Source: an uncultured Candidatus Nitrosopumilus sp.
Lineage (GTDB): Archaea > Thermoproteota > Nitrososphaeria > Nitrososphaerales > Nitrosopumilaceae
Direction: 5' to 3'
DNA: 51,715 bases
Assembly (NCBI GenBank): GCA_905479565.1
Contig: CAJQMY010000022.1
Location: 1 to 51,715, forward strand
Shown: piece by piece, positions 24,782 to 32,773 of the stretch
Layout of the letters: each line of letters begins with the position of its first letter
Numbering within the stretch: position 1 is the stretch's first letter
Position numbers and translations under genes: made by a program
Notes under the pieces: generated by a model
What the model was told of the DNA's origin: nothing
Databases searched by the model: none
What the model saw: only the letters and a program-made list of their open reading frames with translations

Positions 24782-25932
24782 TGGTAAATGTCAGAATTTT
24801 TGATACTACATTACGTGATGGTGAGCAAACACTTGGTGTGTCTTTGTCCCCTGATCAGAAATTAGCAATCGCAAAAAAACTCGATGACTTGGGAGTCGAT
24901 GCAATTGAGGCAGGGTTCCCAGTAATTTCTGAAGGCGAATTAAAAGCAGTTAAGATGATTACTTCTGAAGGTTTGTCTTGTGAAATTGCAGGGTTGACCC
25001 GAACCATCAAAAAAGACATTGATGCAGCAGTTGATGCAGGATTAAATTATATTCATACATTCATTGCAACATCTGACATACATTTGGAGCACAAGCTCAA
25101 AATGACTCGAGACCAAGCACTTGAAAAAGCAATTGAGGCAGTAGAGTATGGAAAGTCTCGTGGATTGCAAGTAGAGTTTTCAGCTGAGGATGCATCTCGA
25201 ACGGACCGAGAATTTTTGAAAAAAGTTTTTGGTGATGTTGCAAAAGCAGGTGCTGATCGTGTTAACATTCCTGATACTGTGGGATATTGCACTCCTGAGT
25301 ATATGGCTGAAATAACCAGGGACACTATTGAATCTACAAAGCTCCCAGTAAGTGTTCATTGTCATAATGATTTTGGATTGGCAGTTGCAAATGCGTTATC
25401 TGGAATCCATGCAGGAGCTGCATGTGCGCATGTTACAGTTAATGGAATTGGGGAGAGGGCAGGAAATGCTTCCTTGGAAGAATTTTCAATGGCCCTCAAA
25501 TGCTTGCCATACGAGCAAAACTATGAAACCCGTATCAAATCTGAACTAATCTATGACACTTCTAGATTCATCGCAAAGATTGTTGGGATAATTGTGCAAC
25601 CTAACAAGGCAATAGTTGGGGCAAATGCGTTTGGACACGAGTCTGGAATTCATACTCATGGCGTATTGAATAATCCGCTTACCTACGAACCAATAAGTCC
25701 TGAACTGGTAGGAAGAAAAAGATGGCTAAAGGTGGGAAAACATGCGGGAGTTCATGGGATGAATGCAATGTTAAAAGAATATGGAGTAAGCCCAACTGAA
25801 GAACAAGCGCAACAGATCCTAGACAAGGTCAAAGTACTTGGTGATCAAGGAATACAAGTTACGGATGTAGAATTGCTATCTATGGCAAGCGAAGTTTTAG
25901 GTGAAAAGAACTCAAAAGAATTGTACAGTTGA
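24778..25932 (+). CDS. leuA: 2-isopropylmalate synthase, catalytic domain only
   Basis: A 384-residue HMG-like TIM barrel. The family motifs are clear: IFDTTLRDGEQTLGVSLS (metal Asp and Arg), DAIEAGFPVISEGE, SAEDASRTDREFL, VNIPDTVGYCTPEYM, VHCHNDFGLAVANAL (two metal His) and NGIGERAGNASLEE. It uses 2-oxoisovalerate and acetyl-CoA at the start of leucine synthesis; citramalate or homocitrate synthases share the fold, but the operon favours leucine. The protein ends after the linker subdomains (GVSPTEEQAQQILDK). The leucine-sensing domain is not fused but is the next ORF, overlapping by 4 nt. Confidence 0.9.
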   Translation: MMVNVRIFDTTLRDGEQTLGVSLSPDQKLAIAKKLDDLGVDAIEAGFPVISEGELKAVKMITSEGLSCEIAGLTRTIKKDIDAAVDAGLNYIHTFIATSDIHLEHKLKMTRDQALEKAIEAVEYGKSRGLQVEFSAEDASRTDREFLKKVFGDVAKAGADRVNIPDTVGYCTPEYMAEITRDTIESTKLPVSVHCHNDFGLAVANALSGIHAGAACAHVTVNGIGERAGNASLEEFSMALKCLPYEQNYETRIKSELIYDTSRFIAKIVGIIVQPNKAIVGANAFGHESGIHTHGVLNNPLTYEPISPELVGRKRWLKVGKHAGVHGMNAMLKEYGVSPTEEQAQQILDKVKVLGDQGIQVTDVELLSMASEVLGEKNSKELYS

Positions 25933-26288
25933 CTGGTTTTTCAGTTTCCACTGGAATAGGAACCATGCCTTATGCATTTGTAAAGTTAAACATTGATGGT
26001 CAGGATCACATTGGAACTGATTACGGAGTCGGACCTGTGGATGCTGCACTAAATGCAATCCAGAAAATTACAGGCAAGATTTCAGAGATTAGAATCAAAG
26101 ACTATGGATTGGCGTCAATTTCTGGCGGTTCTGGTGCATTATGTGAAGTGACAGTGAAAGTTGAGGATCCTTTAGGAAACAAGGTCTCAGCAAAATCAGT
26201 CGGTGAGGACATTGTAACCACTTCTGTAAAGGCAGTAGTTGATGCAATCAATCGAATCATGCTTAAAAAAATGCTTAGTGAAAAGTAG
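25929..26288 (+). CDS. Stand-alone LeuA allosteric (regulatory) domain
   Basis: A 119-residue ORF starting at TTG 25929 inside the stop of the catalytic gene (TTGA). It matches the C-terminal regulatory domain of 2-isopropylmalate synthase: PYAFVKLNIDGQDHIGTDYG, VGPVDAALNAIQKITGK, LASISGGSGALCEVTVKVED and GEDIVTTSVKAVVDAINRIM. In most organisms this is fused to the catalytic part and binds leucine (or isoleucine in citramalate synthase). Here it is a separate protein, so the enzyme would be a two-subunit complex. The overlap shows co-translation. Confidence 0.85.
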   Translation: MTGFSVSTGIGTMPYAFVKLNIDGQDHIGTDYGVGPVDAALNAIQKITGKISEIRIKDYGLASISGGSGALCEVTVKVEDPLGNKVSAKSVGEDIVTTSVKAVVDAINRIMLKKMLSEK

Positions 26289-26328
26289 ATAAGATAAACC
26301 TAAAATTCCCTTGCTGTGATGTTTTGTT

Positions 26329-27342
26329 ATGTATACAATTTCTTTAATCACAGGAGACGGAATTGGCCCTGAACTATCAGAATCTGTAATCTCTGTTCTA
26401 AATACAATTCAAGATAAATTTGATTTGAAGTTTGACATTGCTAAATTGTCAGCTGGTGACTTGGCATTGGAAGAAACTGGAAAAGCACTTCCTGCTGAAA
26501 CAGTTGAATCAATAAAGCGTTCTGATGCGTGTTTGAAGGCTCCAGTTGGTGAAAGTGCGGCTGACGTAATTGTAGTGTTGAGGCGAATGCTTGACTTGTA
26601 TGCCAATATTCGACCTGCTAAATCATATCCGCATATGCCTGCATTACGCGATGACATTGACATGGTAATAGTTCGAGAAAACACTGAGGATCTTTACACT
26701 GGAAAAGAATTCAGCTTGGGTGATTCCTCAGTTGCATTGAGAATAATTTCTGAAAAGGCCTCAAAACGAATCGCAAGGTATGCGTTTGAAATTTCAAGAC
26801 AACGTAACTCTATGAGAAAAGTAACATGTGTTCATAAATCAAACGTCATGCGAATTACTGATGGCATGTTTGCAAAAGCATGCACTGATGTGTCAAAAGA
26901 CTATCCTGACATTGCATTTGAAGAAATGTATGTTGATGCATGTGCTATGAATTTAATTCGCCAGCCTGATCAGTTCGATGTTATAGTTACTACTAATCTC
27001 TTTGGAGATATCTTATCTGATGAATCCTCCCAAGTAGTTGGAGGATTAGGTATGGCCCCTGCTGCCAACATTGGAGATGATTTCGCGTTGTTTGAGCCAG
27101 TTCACGGTGCGGCATTTGATATTGCAGGTAAAAACATTGCCAATCCATCATCATTCTTGTTATCAATTAAGATGATGCTTGACTGGTTGGGAAACAAACA
27201 TGGTGATTCAAAATGTATTGAGGTTGGTCAAAAATTAGAATCGACTATTTTTGATTTGGTAAAGACCGGTGTTAAGACCCGAGATATTGGTGGAGATAAG
27301 AGTACGACTGAATTTACAAAACAGATTACAGATAATCTTTGA
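26329..27342 (+). CDS. leuB: 3-isopropylmalate dehydrogenase (isocitrate/isopropylmalate family)
   Basis: A 337-residue beta-decarboxylating dehydrogenase. Motifs: LITGDGIGPELSESV, metal and substrate sites MVIVRENTEDLYTGKEF, CVHKSNVMRITDGMF, VDACAMNLIRQPDQFDVIVT with DILSDESSQVVGGLG (metal Asp), and FEPVHGAAFDIAGKNIANP for NAD binding. It sits at the end of the ilv-leu operon, 40 bp after the regulatory domain, hence leuB rather than isocitrate or homoisocitrate dehydrogenase. A TATA-like AACCTAAAAT about 30 nt upstream could also give it its own promoter. Confidence 0.88.
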   Translation: MYTISLITGDGIGPELSESVISVLNTIQDKFDLKFDIAKLSAGDLALEETGKALPAETVESIKRSDACLKAPVGESAADVIVVLRRMLDLYANIRPAKSYPHMPALRDDIDMVIVRENTEDLYTGKEFSLGDSSVALRIISEKASKRIARYAFEISRQRNSMRKVTCVHKSNVMRITDGMFAKACTDVSKDYPDIAFEEMYVDACAMNLIRQPDQFDVIVTTNLFGDILSDESSQVVGGLGMAPAANIGDDFALFEPVHGAAFDIAGKNIANPSSFLLSIKMMLDWLGNKHGDSKCIEVGQKLESTIFDLVKTGVKTRDIGGDKSTTEFTKQITDNL

Positions 27343-27459
27343 AAAGACCAATTTACATGGTTCTAACCATTTTGTAATTGTTCAATTATATTTTGGACAC
27401 CATTTACGATGTAAAGTTTGACTGGATTTCTTAATTGTGATTTGGATGTTAGAAAATCA

Positions 27460-27582
27460 ATGTTATTCAAATGTCCTGTATGTCCTACCGATGATCCGAT
27501 GAAGTATATTACAAAACAACATTTGGAACTTCACATTAATCACAATCATCCAAATGTGGTAAAAATGGTTAGCAGAGGATAA
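27460..27582 (+). CDS. 40-aa C2H2-type mini zinc finger
   Basis: An ORF below usual cut-offs, ATG 27460 to TAA 27582. It starts MLFKCPVCPTDDPMKYITKQ, with a CxxC pair at residues 5 and 8, followed by His at 21, 25, 28 and 30 (HLELHINHNH). This gives a C-x2-C-x12-H-x3/x6-H classic finger. It stands alone as a single finger, so it likely works as a dimer or partner. The minus-strand ORF here is its shadow. Confidence 0.7.
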   Translation: MLFKCPVCPTDDPMKYITKQHLELHINHNHPNVVKMVSRG

Positions 27583-27934
27583 GACAAAAGGAGAATCAAT
27601 CTTAAATATTTTTAAACAATAACAGTACTGTGTCTTTGACTCGTTATCATCATGGTGTTGTTTCAATTCGTTAAGATGCGATTAATACAATCATAACCAT
27701 AGTTGCAAAAAAGCATAGATGATTTAGAAGTTAGAATGAATAATTAAATTTGACACTGAGAAACAAGATAGATTAAAAAATTGAAATATTTTTTATATTC
27801 ATAATTTTAGTTAGAAATATTATTTGTGTTTGTTACTGGTTCTATTGTGCCATACTGCATAATTTTGTGCGTAAATGTGGGATTTTCGTTTTTTACATGT
27901 GGCCTCTAAATAATTTTTTATTTATAATTAAGAC
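27583..27934. other. A+T-rich spacer without a recognisable gene
   Basis: No ORF longer than about 20 codons with protein-like composition is visible. The strongest elements are T-rich runs near 27788-27800 and the TATA-like stretch at 27914-27929 that precedes the candidate RNA. Confidence 0.5.
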
Positions 27935-28070
27935 AACGAGATACAAGGAAACACGTTGAATAAAGGACGCATTCCTAACATGATGTGTTTCCTGACCGAT
28001 CATTCTACGACGCAGAACAATGGTTTCCCGTCATGTCTGTTACGTGAAAATCATATTTAAGAATGATCTT
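27935..28070 (+). ncRNA. Candidate structured non-coding RNA
   Basis: This block is richer in G+C than its surroundings and has no ORF. A perfect 9-bp stem pairs AGGAAACAC (27946-27954) with GTGTTTCCT (27985-27993). A second 7-bp pair is GATCATT (27998-28004) with AATGATC (28062-28068), enclosing a short GACG/CGTC stem (28009-28012 with 28029-28032). A TATA-like TTATTTATAAT lies just upstream at about 27918-27928. The nested stems and promoter suggest an RNA gene of about 120-130 nt. I do not recognise a known RNA family. The strand is chosen by the TATA position. Confidence 0.5.
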
Positions 28071-28305
28071 AATTCCTGACAAATGCTGTTATCTGAATGT
28101 ATTATCTGTGAATTCTTTTTGTGATTTTATATTATCTGCAAAACCCCTGGCAGTTTGAATTTATGAAAATTCCCTGATTTTTTTGATGAAGATCAACAAG
28201 CACATTCAACTTGATCATTTAGTATTTGGAACCTCATTTTTCTTCCAATTGAATTTTCTTTGGATGATTGCCAATTTTTATTAATTACATTTTTTAAGAA
28301 AATTT

Positions 28306-28437
28306 ATGGCAGATTGTTGTATTTGTAAAGCCGTTCCTGGGACCCTGAAAATCACTGATGGGAATCCGAAATATAAAGGAAAACCGATTTGTAAGGAATG
28401 CTCAGGATATCGTAAATTGCTCAAAGAAACTAGGTAG
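28306..28437 (+). CDS. 43-aa zinc-ribbon miniprotein
   Basis: ATG 28306 to TAG 28437, below usual size cut-offs. MADCCICKAVPGTLKITDGN opens with a CxxC pair (plus an extra Cys), and ICKEC follows in the second half, giving a C-x2-C-x21-C-x2-C treble-clef or ribbon pattern. It is Lys-rich and basic, so nucleic-acid binding is plausible. It converges on and overlaps by 8 bp the end of the gene at 28430. Confidence 0.7.
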   Translation: MADCCICKAVPGTLKITDGNPKYKGKPICKECSGYRKLLKETR

Positions 28438-28684
28438 ATTTTTCTGATTTTGTTTTGTTCTTTGCAGCCCATTCCTCATACATTTTGATTAGTTCATCTA
28501 CGTCTTTGCCTTCTTCAGAATAAGTTACGATTACTCCAAATGTCCCTTTTGCATCGTGTCCCCTTGCAAAGTATCCCCAAAATGAATCCGGTAATTTAGC
28601 AAAACTACTGGAGTCATGTGATATACCAATTAAATTATTTCCAATTACCTCTACAACTTTTTTTGCATCCTTTTGATCAATCAT
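28430..28684 (-). CDS. 84-aa hypothetical protein, last gene of the aspS operon
   Basis: A small alpha/beta protein: DAKKVVEVIGNNLIGISHDS, FWGYFARGHDAKGTFGVIVT, ELIKMYEEWAAKNKTKS. No family is recognised. It begins 2 bp after the zinc-binding gene (28687-28920), so it is the fourth member of a tight operon with aspS. Its function may be tied to translation by context only. Confidence 0.65.
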   Translation of the reverse strand: MIDQKDAKKVVEVIGNNLIGISHDSSSFAKLPDSFWGYFARGHDAKGTFGVIVTYSEEGKDVDELIKMYEEWAAKNKTKSEKST

Positions 28685-28686
28685 GA

Positions 28687-28920
28687 TTAATTGACGCCTT
28701 TTCTTCTTTTTAATTTCTCGCCATTTAATTTGGTGTTCTTTTCAAAATCTTCCAAATTTTTGTCCATATTCTTTTCTTCTTCTTTGGTCCATTCTCTAAT
28801 TATCGTGTCCTCCCCGTCTGCAAAATTCTCACATTTCTCGCATAACCATAACGGAGGTTTGTCCTTTGCAAATACTATTGGCAACCTTCTTTCGTTACAT
28901 TGTTTGCAGAATAATGCCAT
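28687..28920 (-). CDS. Small zinc-ribbon protein downstream of aspS
   Basis: The start is ATG 28920 (MALFCKQCNERRLPIVFAKD), 13 bp after the aspS stop; the longer open frame overlaps aspS and is rejected. About 77 residues. Two CxxC pairs (FCKQC and LCEKC) form a zinc ribbon, followed by an acidic then Lys/Asn-rich tail (LNGEKLKRRKGVN). It lies between aspS and the 84-aa gene in one operon. A role in translation or RNA binding is possible from context. Confidence 0.75.
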   Translation of the reverse strand: MALFCKQCNERRLPIVFAKDKPPLWLCEKCENFADGEDTIIREWTKEEEKNMDKNLEDFEKNTKLNGEKLKRRKGVN

Positions 28921-28933
28921 CTCATCTATGCCT

Positions 28934-30220
28934 CTATGGACTAAGCCTGTCTGGGTCTCGCGGATATAAAACCACTTCCCGAACATTGTCTATTCCGATA
29001 AGTGTAGTCATCAATCTATCTAATCCCATTCCCCAACCTGAGTGTGGCGGCATTCCCCAATCAAATGTTTTGAGGTGGTCTGTAAACTGGTTGGGATCTA
29101 ATCCTTGTTCTTTTAGTCTCTCTTTGAGCATGTCTGGATTATGAAGTCTAGTTCCGCCTGATGATAATTCTAAAAACCCATACTGCAAATCAAAAGAACG
29201 TGAAAGTGTTACATCCTCATCTTTTTCTCTAATGTAAAATGGTTTTAGCTTCATAGGCCAGTCAGTCAAAAAGAAAAATCCTGGATGATTCTGTCCGATG
29301 ATTCTGAGATGTGCATCAAGCAAATCATCTCCAAATTCTACTTTTTCCCCTGCTTTTTTCAATTCTTCGACGCATTGTGTGTATGTGATTCTCTCAAATG
29401 GTGCTGAAGGTACTTTTATTGTGTGCTCGATTGCCTCTTGCTCTGTTTTGCAATTTTCTGAAACATCTTTGTAAACTGACAATACTAGAGATTCTAAAAT
29501 GTTCATGACATCCTCATAGTTCATAAATGCAGCTTCAATGTCTATGCTGGTAAATTCTGTCAAATGTCTTCCGGTGTGCGAATTCTCTGCTCTGTAAAAA
29601 TTTGAAATCTCAAATACCCTTTCTAAACCAATTGTCATTTGTTCTTTGTATAGTTGTGGACTTTGAGCAAGATATGCTGTTTTTCCAAAATAGTCCAATG
29701 AAAATAAATCTGCTCCTCCCTCACTTGCACTTCCGATTATTTTAGGAGTTGTGATTTCAATGAATTTTTTTCCTGCAAGAGTTTTTCTTAAGGATTGTAA
29801 CACATGATGTCGTAATTTAAAAATTGAAGATGTTTTTTGGTTTCTCATATCTAGTGCTCTGTGATTTAATCTTGTATCGATGTTGCTTTCTAGTCTGCCT
29901 ATTGGGTCAACTGGTAATGGATGGATTGCTTTTCCTAAAACTTCTATTTCGTCTGCTTTAATCTCGAATGTAAAATCCCGAGCTTTGGTTTCTTGGACTA
30001 TTCCTCTAATGCTGACAACACTTTGACGATTAATCTCGTCGAGATTGTCATTGAGTTCCCCTTTGAATATAACTTGAGATCTTCCTGAAACATCTCGAAG
30101 AGTGATGAATGACATTTTTCCTAATTTTCTAAGATCCTCGATCCATCCTCCTAATACCACTTCTTTTCCTATCAGTTCTTGATTTAGCTCAGAAATATCG
30201 TGAGTTTTTACAAAAACCAT
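28934..30220 (-). CDS. aspS: Aspartyl-tRNA synthetase, archaeal type
   Basis: A 428-residue class II synthetase. It has an N-terminal OB fold for the anticodon (LGGWIEDLRKLGKMSFITLR, VSIRGIVQETKARDF). The catalytic domain carries motif 2 (FYRAENSHTGRHLTEF near residue 215), the Asp-recognition QSPQLYKEQM and motif 3 (GWGMGLDRLMTTLIGI near 398), plus GFLELSSGGTRLHNPDM. It charges tRNA(Asp), and in some archaea also tRNA(Asn). The length matches the archaeal/eukaryal form without the bacterial insertion. It is the second gene of a four-gene operon. Confidence 0.96.
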   Translation of the reverse strand: MVFVKTHDISELNQELIGKEVVLGGWIEDLRKLGKMSFITLRDVSGRSQVIFKGELNDNLDEINRQSVVSIRGIVQETKARDFTFEIKADEIEVLGKAIHPLPVDPIGRLESNIDTRLNHRALDMRNQKTSSIFKLRHHVLQSLRKTLAGKKFIEITTPKIIGSASEGGADLFSLDYFGKTAYLAQSPQLYKEQMTIGLERVFEISNFYRAENSHTGRHLTEFTSIDIEAAFMNYEDVMNILESLVLSVYKDVSENCKTEQEAIEHTIKVPSAPFERITYTQCVEELKKAGEKVEFGDDLLDAHLRIIGQNHPGFFFLTDWPMKLKPFYIREKDEDVTLSRSFDLQYGFLELSSGGTRLHNPDMLKERLKEQGLDPNQFTDHLKTFDWGMPPHSGWGMGLDRLMTTLIGIDNVREVVLYPRDPDRLSP

Positions 30221-30222
30221 AT

Positions 30223-30735
30223 CTATCTTTTATCCTCAAATTCTATCTCAATGTCAAGGTTTCGGGCATTTCTCACTATTTGTATTACTTTTTCAGTGTC
30301 AATAGGAAATTTTGGGGTCCATTTTCCTGACACGACTGCTTTTGTTTTTTGAACCCCTCCCGGCGCCCAAACCTCGTTAATTGATAGGATTTTGGTGGGG
30401 AAAAACAAGTCTTCTATGAAGCGCTTGTCTGTTTCATCTGATTCTACAAGCCAAATCTTACCTTTGAATTGATCTTGCAATGTTCGATATAATGTCCTGC
30501 TTTGCCTAATCAACAGGATGTCGTTTTTTGCCAGAGATAATACAAAATTCCCATCAAATTCTTTACAAGAATATAGCGTGAAATTTTCAATTTTTTTATT
30601 TATTTTTCCAATTTTTGCAAGAGTCATCGATGCTTCCACATCAGCTTTTGTCAATATGCCTGATTCAACTTTACTTTCACATTGAGGACAAAGAACAGAA
30701 TTTTTTGCATCAAAGCCACAAATAGGTAATTTCAT
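30223..30735 (-). CDS. Zn-ribbon RNA-binding-like protein upstream of aspS (NusA/KH-like)
   Basis: A 170-residue protein. The N-terminal zinc ribbon has Cys in LPICGFD, LCPQCE; then comes a helical stretch (SGILTKADVEASMTLAKIGK) and a domain with YSCKEFDGNFVLSLAKNDIL, ILSINEVWAPGGVQKTKAVV. This composition recalls an archaeal family of zinc-ribbon plus KH-type predicted RNA-binding proteins linked to transcription or translation factors, but I am not certain of the family. It starts the aspS operon (stop to aspS start 2 bp apart). Confidence 0.6.
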   Translation of the reverse strand: MKLPICGFDAKNSVLCPQCESKVESGILTKADVEASMTLAKIGKINKKIENFTLYSCKEFDGNFVLSLAKNDILLIRQSRTLYRTLQDQFKGKIWLVESDETDKRFIEDLFFPTKILSINEVWAPGGVQKTKAVVSGKWTPKFPIDTEKVIQIVRNARNLDIEIEFEDKR

Positions 30736-30766
30736 TTAAATCGACTTTTTCATTCTGATAATGTTG

Positions 30767-30773
30767 TTTATAT
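30767..30773 (+). promoter_or_regulatory. TATA box upstream of the ABC ATPase
   Basis: TTTATAT is 44-50 nt before the ATG at 30817, giving a transcript with a short leader of roughly 20 nt. A purine stretch (taagagaac) just before the ATG could serve as a ribosome site. Confidence 0.4.
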
Positions 30774-30816
30774 CCCTTGATGAAAACAAAAATTCTAGTT
30801 TGGATTTAAGAGAACA

Positions 30817-31755
30817 ATGACATTTTTATCTGTTAGCGGATTGTTTTCTAAATATTCTTCATCTAAAGGATCTGTCTATGCAGTAGACGATGTGGATTTT
30901 GAATTGAATGATGGTGAATCTATAGGGATTGCAGGTGAGAGTGCATGTGGAAAAAGTACCTTGGGTTTGTCATTAATTCGAATGCTTTTGGGAGGGATCT
31001 CTGAGGGATCTGTCTCTTTTGACGGAGTTTCTATTTTAGATGTGGCAGAGTCAGAATTTGATGATACTTATAGATGGAAAAAAATTTCTATGATTTTCCA
31101 GGGTGTCATGAATTCGTTGGATCCTGTATTTACTATCAATGAACAGTTCGTTGAAATTCTAAAAGTACATTTTTTTGATGGTGATTCAAAGAAGATAATT
31201 TCAGATGCCATGAATTCTGTATCCCTTGATGAAAATATTTTAAAAAAATATCCTCATGAATTAAGCGGTGGGATGAAACAAAGAGTTATCATTGCAATGG
31301 CATTGCTACTTAAACCAAAATTTGTAATTGCCGATGAACCTACAACTGCATTAGATGTTTTAATCCAAGCTCAAATCATCAATTTGCTGAAATCTCTAAA
31401 AAAAGAAGGCATGTCTTTTATGCTAATTACTCATGATTTAGCGGTTTTATCTGAAATTGCTGATAAAATTGGTATAATGTATGGGGGACAAATGGTAGAA
31501 TTTGGCTCTTCAGAACAAATTTACAAAAATCCAAAACATCCCTATACTCAGGTACTTTTAGAATCTATTCCTACCTTGAAAGGAAATCCTCCAAAATATA
31601 TCAAAGGAATTCCTCCAAGCTTACTTGACGTCCCAACACAATGCAGATTCATTGAAAGATGTCCATTAGCTATAGAAAAATGTAAAGAACTTCCTCCTAA
31701 ATTTAAAACTGAAACTGGTTATGTAAGATGTTGGTTATACGAAGATGAAAAATAA
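30817..31755 (+). CDS. Oligopeptide/dipeptide-type ABC transporter ATP-binding protein
   Basis: A 312-residue DppD/OppD-like ATPase. Walker A is GESACGKST (40-48), the ABC signature LSGGMKQR (near 149), Walker B FVIADEPTTALD (near 169-180), and the H-loop LITHDLAV follows. The oligo-HPY C-terminal domain (NPKHPYTQVLLESIP, FIERCPLAIEKC) includes Cys residues typical of iron-sulfur or zinc sites in this family. It would power uptake of peptides or nickel-type complexes. There is no permease or partner ATPase next to it; the 3' side holds only a broken membrane-protein gene. Confidence 0.88.
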   Translation: MTFLSVSGLFSKYSSSKGSVYAVDDVDFELNDGESIGIAGESACGKSTLGLSLIRMLLGGISEGSVSFDGVSILDVAESEFDDTYRWKKISMIFQGVMNSLDPVFTINEQFVEILKVHFFDGDSKKIISDAMNSVSLDENILKKYPHELSGGMKQRVIIAMALLLKPKFVIADEPTTALDVLIQAQIINLLKSLKKEGMSFMLITHDLAVLSEIADKIGIMYGGQMVEFGSSEQIYKNPKHPYTQVLLESIPTLKGNPPKYIKGIPPSLLDVPTQCRFIERCPLAIEKCKELPPKFKTETGYVRCWLYEDEK

Positions 31756-31999
31756 TTCTGTCTTATTTTGATTCCGTTTTTGTTGATTATTAATATGCAA
31801 TTTATGAAATTTAGAATAATTTCTAATTCATTTGGATATCTGATAATTTAAAATTACAGATACGGTAGTCTGACTTTTAATGACATCGCTTTATGTAACG
31901 CATGAGAATATCGTGGTTGATTATACTATGATTATATGATGGCCATGCTCGAAAATGTAATCAAATTAAATACATGTTCAGATCCAATTAGAAATCTAG

Positions 32000-32207
32000 A
32001 TGCATGACAACCCCAAATATCTGCCAGGCTATTTATTACTCTCAGTCTCTACTCTGTCTATTATGACTCTCTGGTGGTGATTTTGAATTTGAAGTTTTAG
32101 GATTTGGAATTTTTGTGATTGCGCTTAATTTAGGAATATACGTTGTAGCACTTACGCTAGTTGGATTCAAAGTGTACAGATGGTTAGAAATTAGTTTACA
32201 TTACTAA
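32000..32207 (+). pseudogene. Small two-helix membrane protein gene with frameshift
   Basis: ATG 32000 opens a frame (MHDNPKYLPGYLLLSVSTLS) encoding one hydrophobic helix and stops at TGA 32078. The overlapping frame beyond it reads FEVLGFGIFVIALNLGIYVV and on to YRWLEISLHY, ending at TAA 32205-32207, and has no good start. Joined by a single-base shift near 32075 they make a roughly 65-residue protein with two membrane helices and a basic cytoplasmic end. Either the gene is broken or the assembly has an indel. Confidence 0.5.
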
Positions 32208-32355
32208 TTTTCTTACTACTTTTTTGCATCAATTACATTTGAAATCATGCTGAATTGAAAATAAATTTCTAAAAATAATTTTGTAACATATTTTTGTTAC
32301 ATTTCTGAATTTTTTAGAAAATATGTTGTTTTTTTATATTTGTATGTTGAAAAAT

Positions 32356-32649
32356 TTATTTCTTATTAAGAAATTCTTCATCAATTTTCTTTAAGTATAT
32401 TTCCTGTATTTGGGAAATTTCCCTCCCCGTTGCATTTCTGCTAATAATTTTAGCATACTGAACTAAATCTTGGTTTTTTTGAGTTTTTTCAAACTTTTCA
32501 ATTTTTTTAAATGATTCTTGTTGGAATTTCATGATTTCTCTTAATCCTTTACTAATTTCCATGGCTTTCATTTTTTCATAGTTTTTAGAATTTGACTCTC
32601 TGAAATTAATTTCGTCGATTAACTTTTGAACCTCATCTGATTCATCCAT
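32356..32649 (-). CDS. 97-aa hypothetical coiled-coil protein
   Basis: A charged, all-helical protein (MDESDEVQKLIDEINFRESN; QESFKKIEKFEKTQKNQDLV) with heptad-like spacing of Ile/Leu/Phe. No family is recognised. It lies downstream of the 31-residue zinc finger and the 125-residue protein on the same strand and may share their transcript, although a 25-bp spacer separates them. Confidence 0.55.
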   Translation of the reverse strand: MDESDEVQKLIDEINFRESNSKNYEKMKAMEISKGLREIMKFQQESFKKIEKFEKTQKNQDLVQYAKIISRNATGREISQIQEIYLKKIDEEFLNKK

Positions 32650-32674
32650 ATTTTTCAGAAATTATTCAAATATT

Positions 32675-32770
32675 TTAATTTTGTAATTCTTTTTTATGTT
32701 CTAGTATGTGCTTCAATCCGTCTGTCATACTAAGTGAATCCAGGTGAATTTCACAATATGGGCATTTCAT
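32675..32770 (-). CDS. 31-aa C2H2 mini zinc finger
   Basis: ATG 32770 to TAA 32675, far below usual cut-offs. It starts MKCPYCEIHLDSLSMTDGLK and continues HILEHKKELQN: Cys 3 and 6, then His 21 and 25, a C-x2-C-x14-H-x3-H single finger. It starts 4 bp after the stop of the gene at 32774, so it is translated from the same mRNA. It is similar in build to the 40-aa finger at 27460. Confidence 0.68.
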   Translation of the reverse strand: MKCPYCEIHLDSLSMTDGLKHILEHKKELQN

Positions 32771-32773
32771 GTG

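Noticed and set aside
27583-27935. Micro-ORFs of 13-20 codons
   Set aside because: Too short, no conservation evidence visible, and ordinary in A+T-rich spacer.
28691-29144. Overlapping plus-strand ORFs at the aspS end
   Set aside because: Shadows of the zinc-ribbon gene and aspS; no coherent domain.
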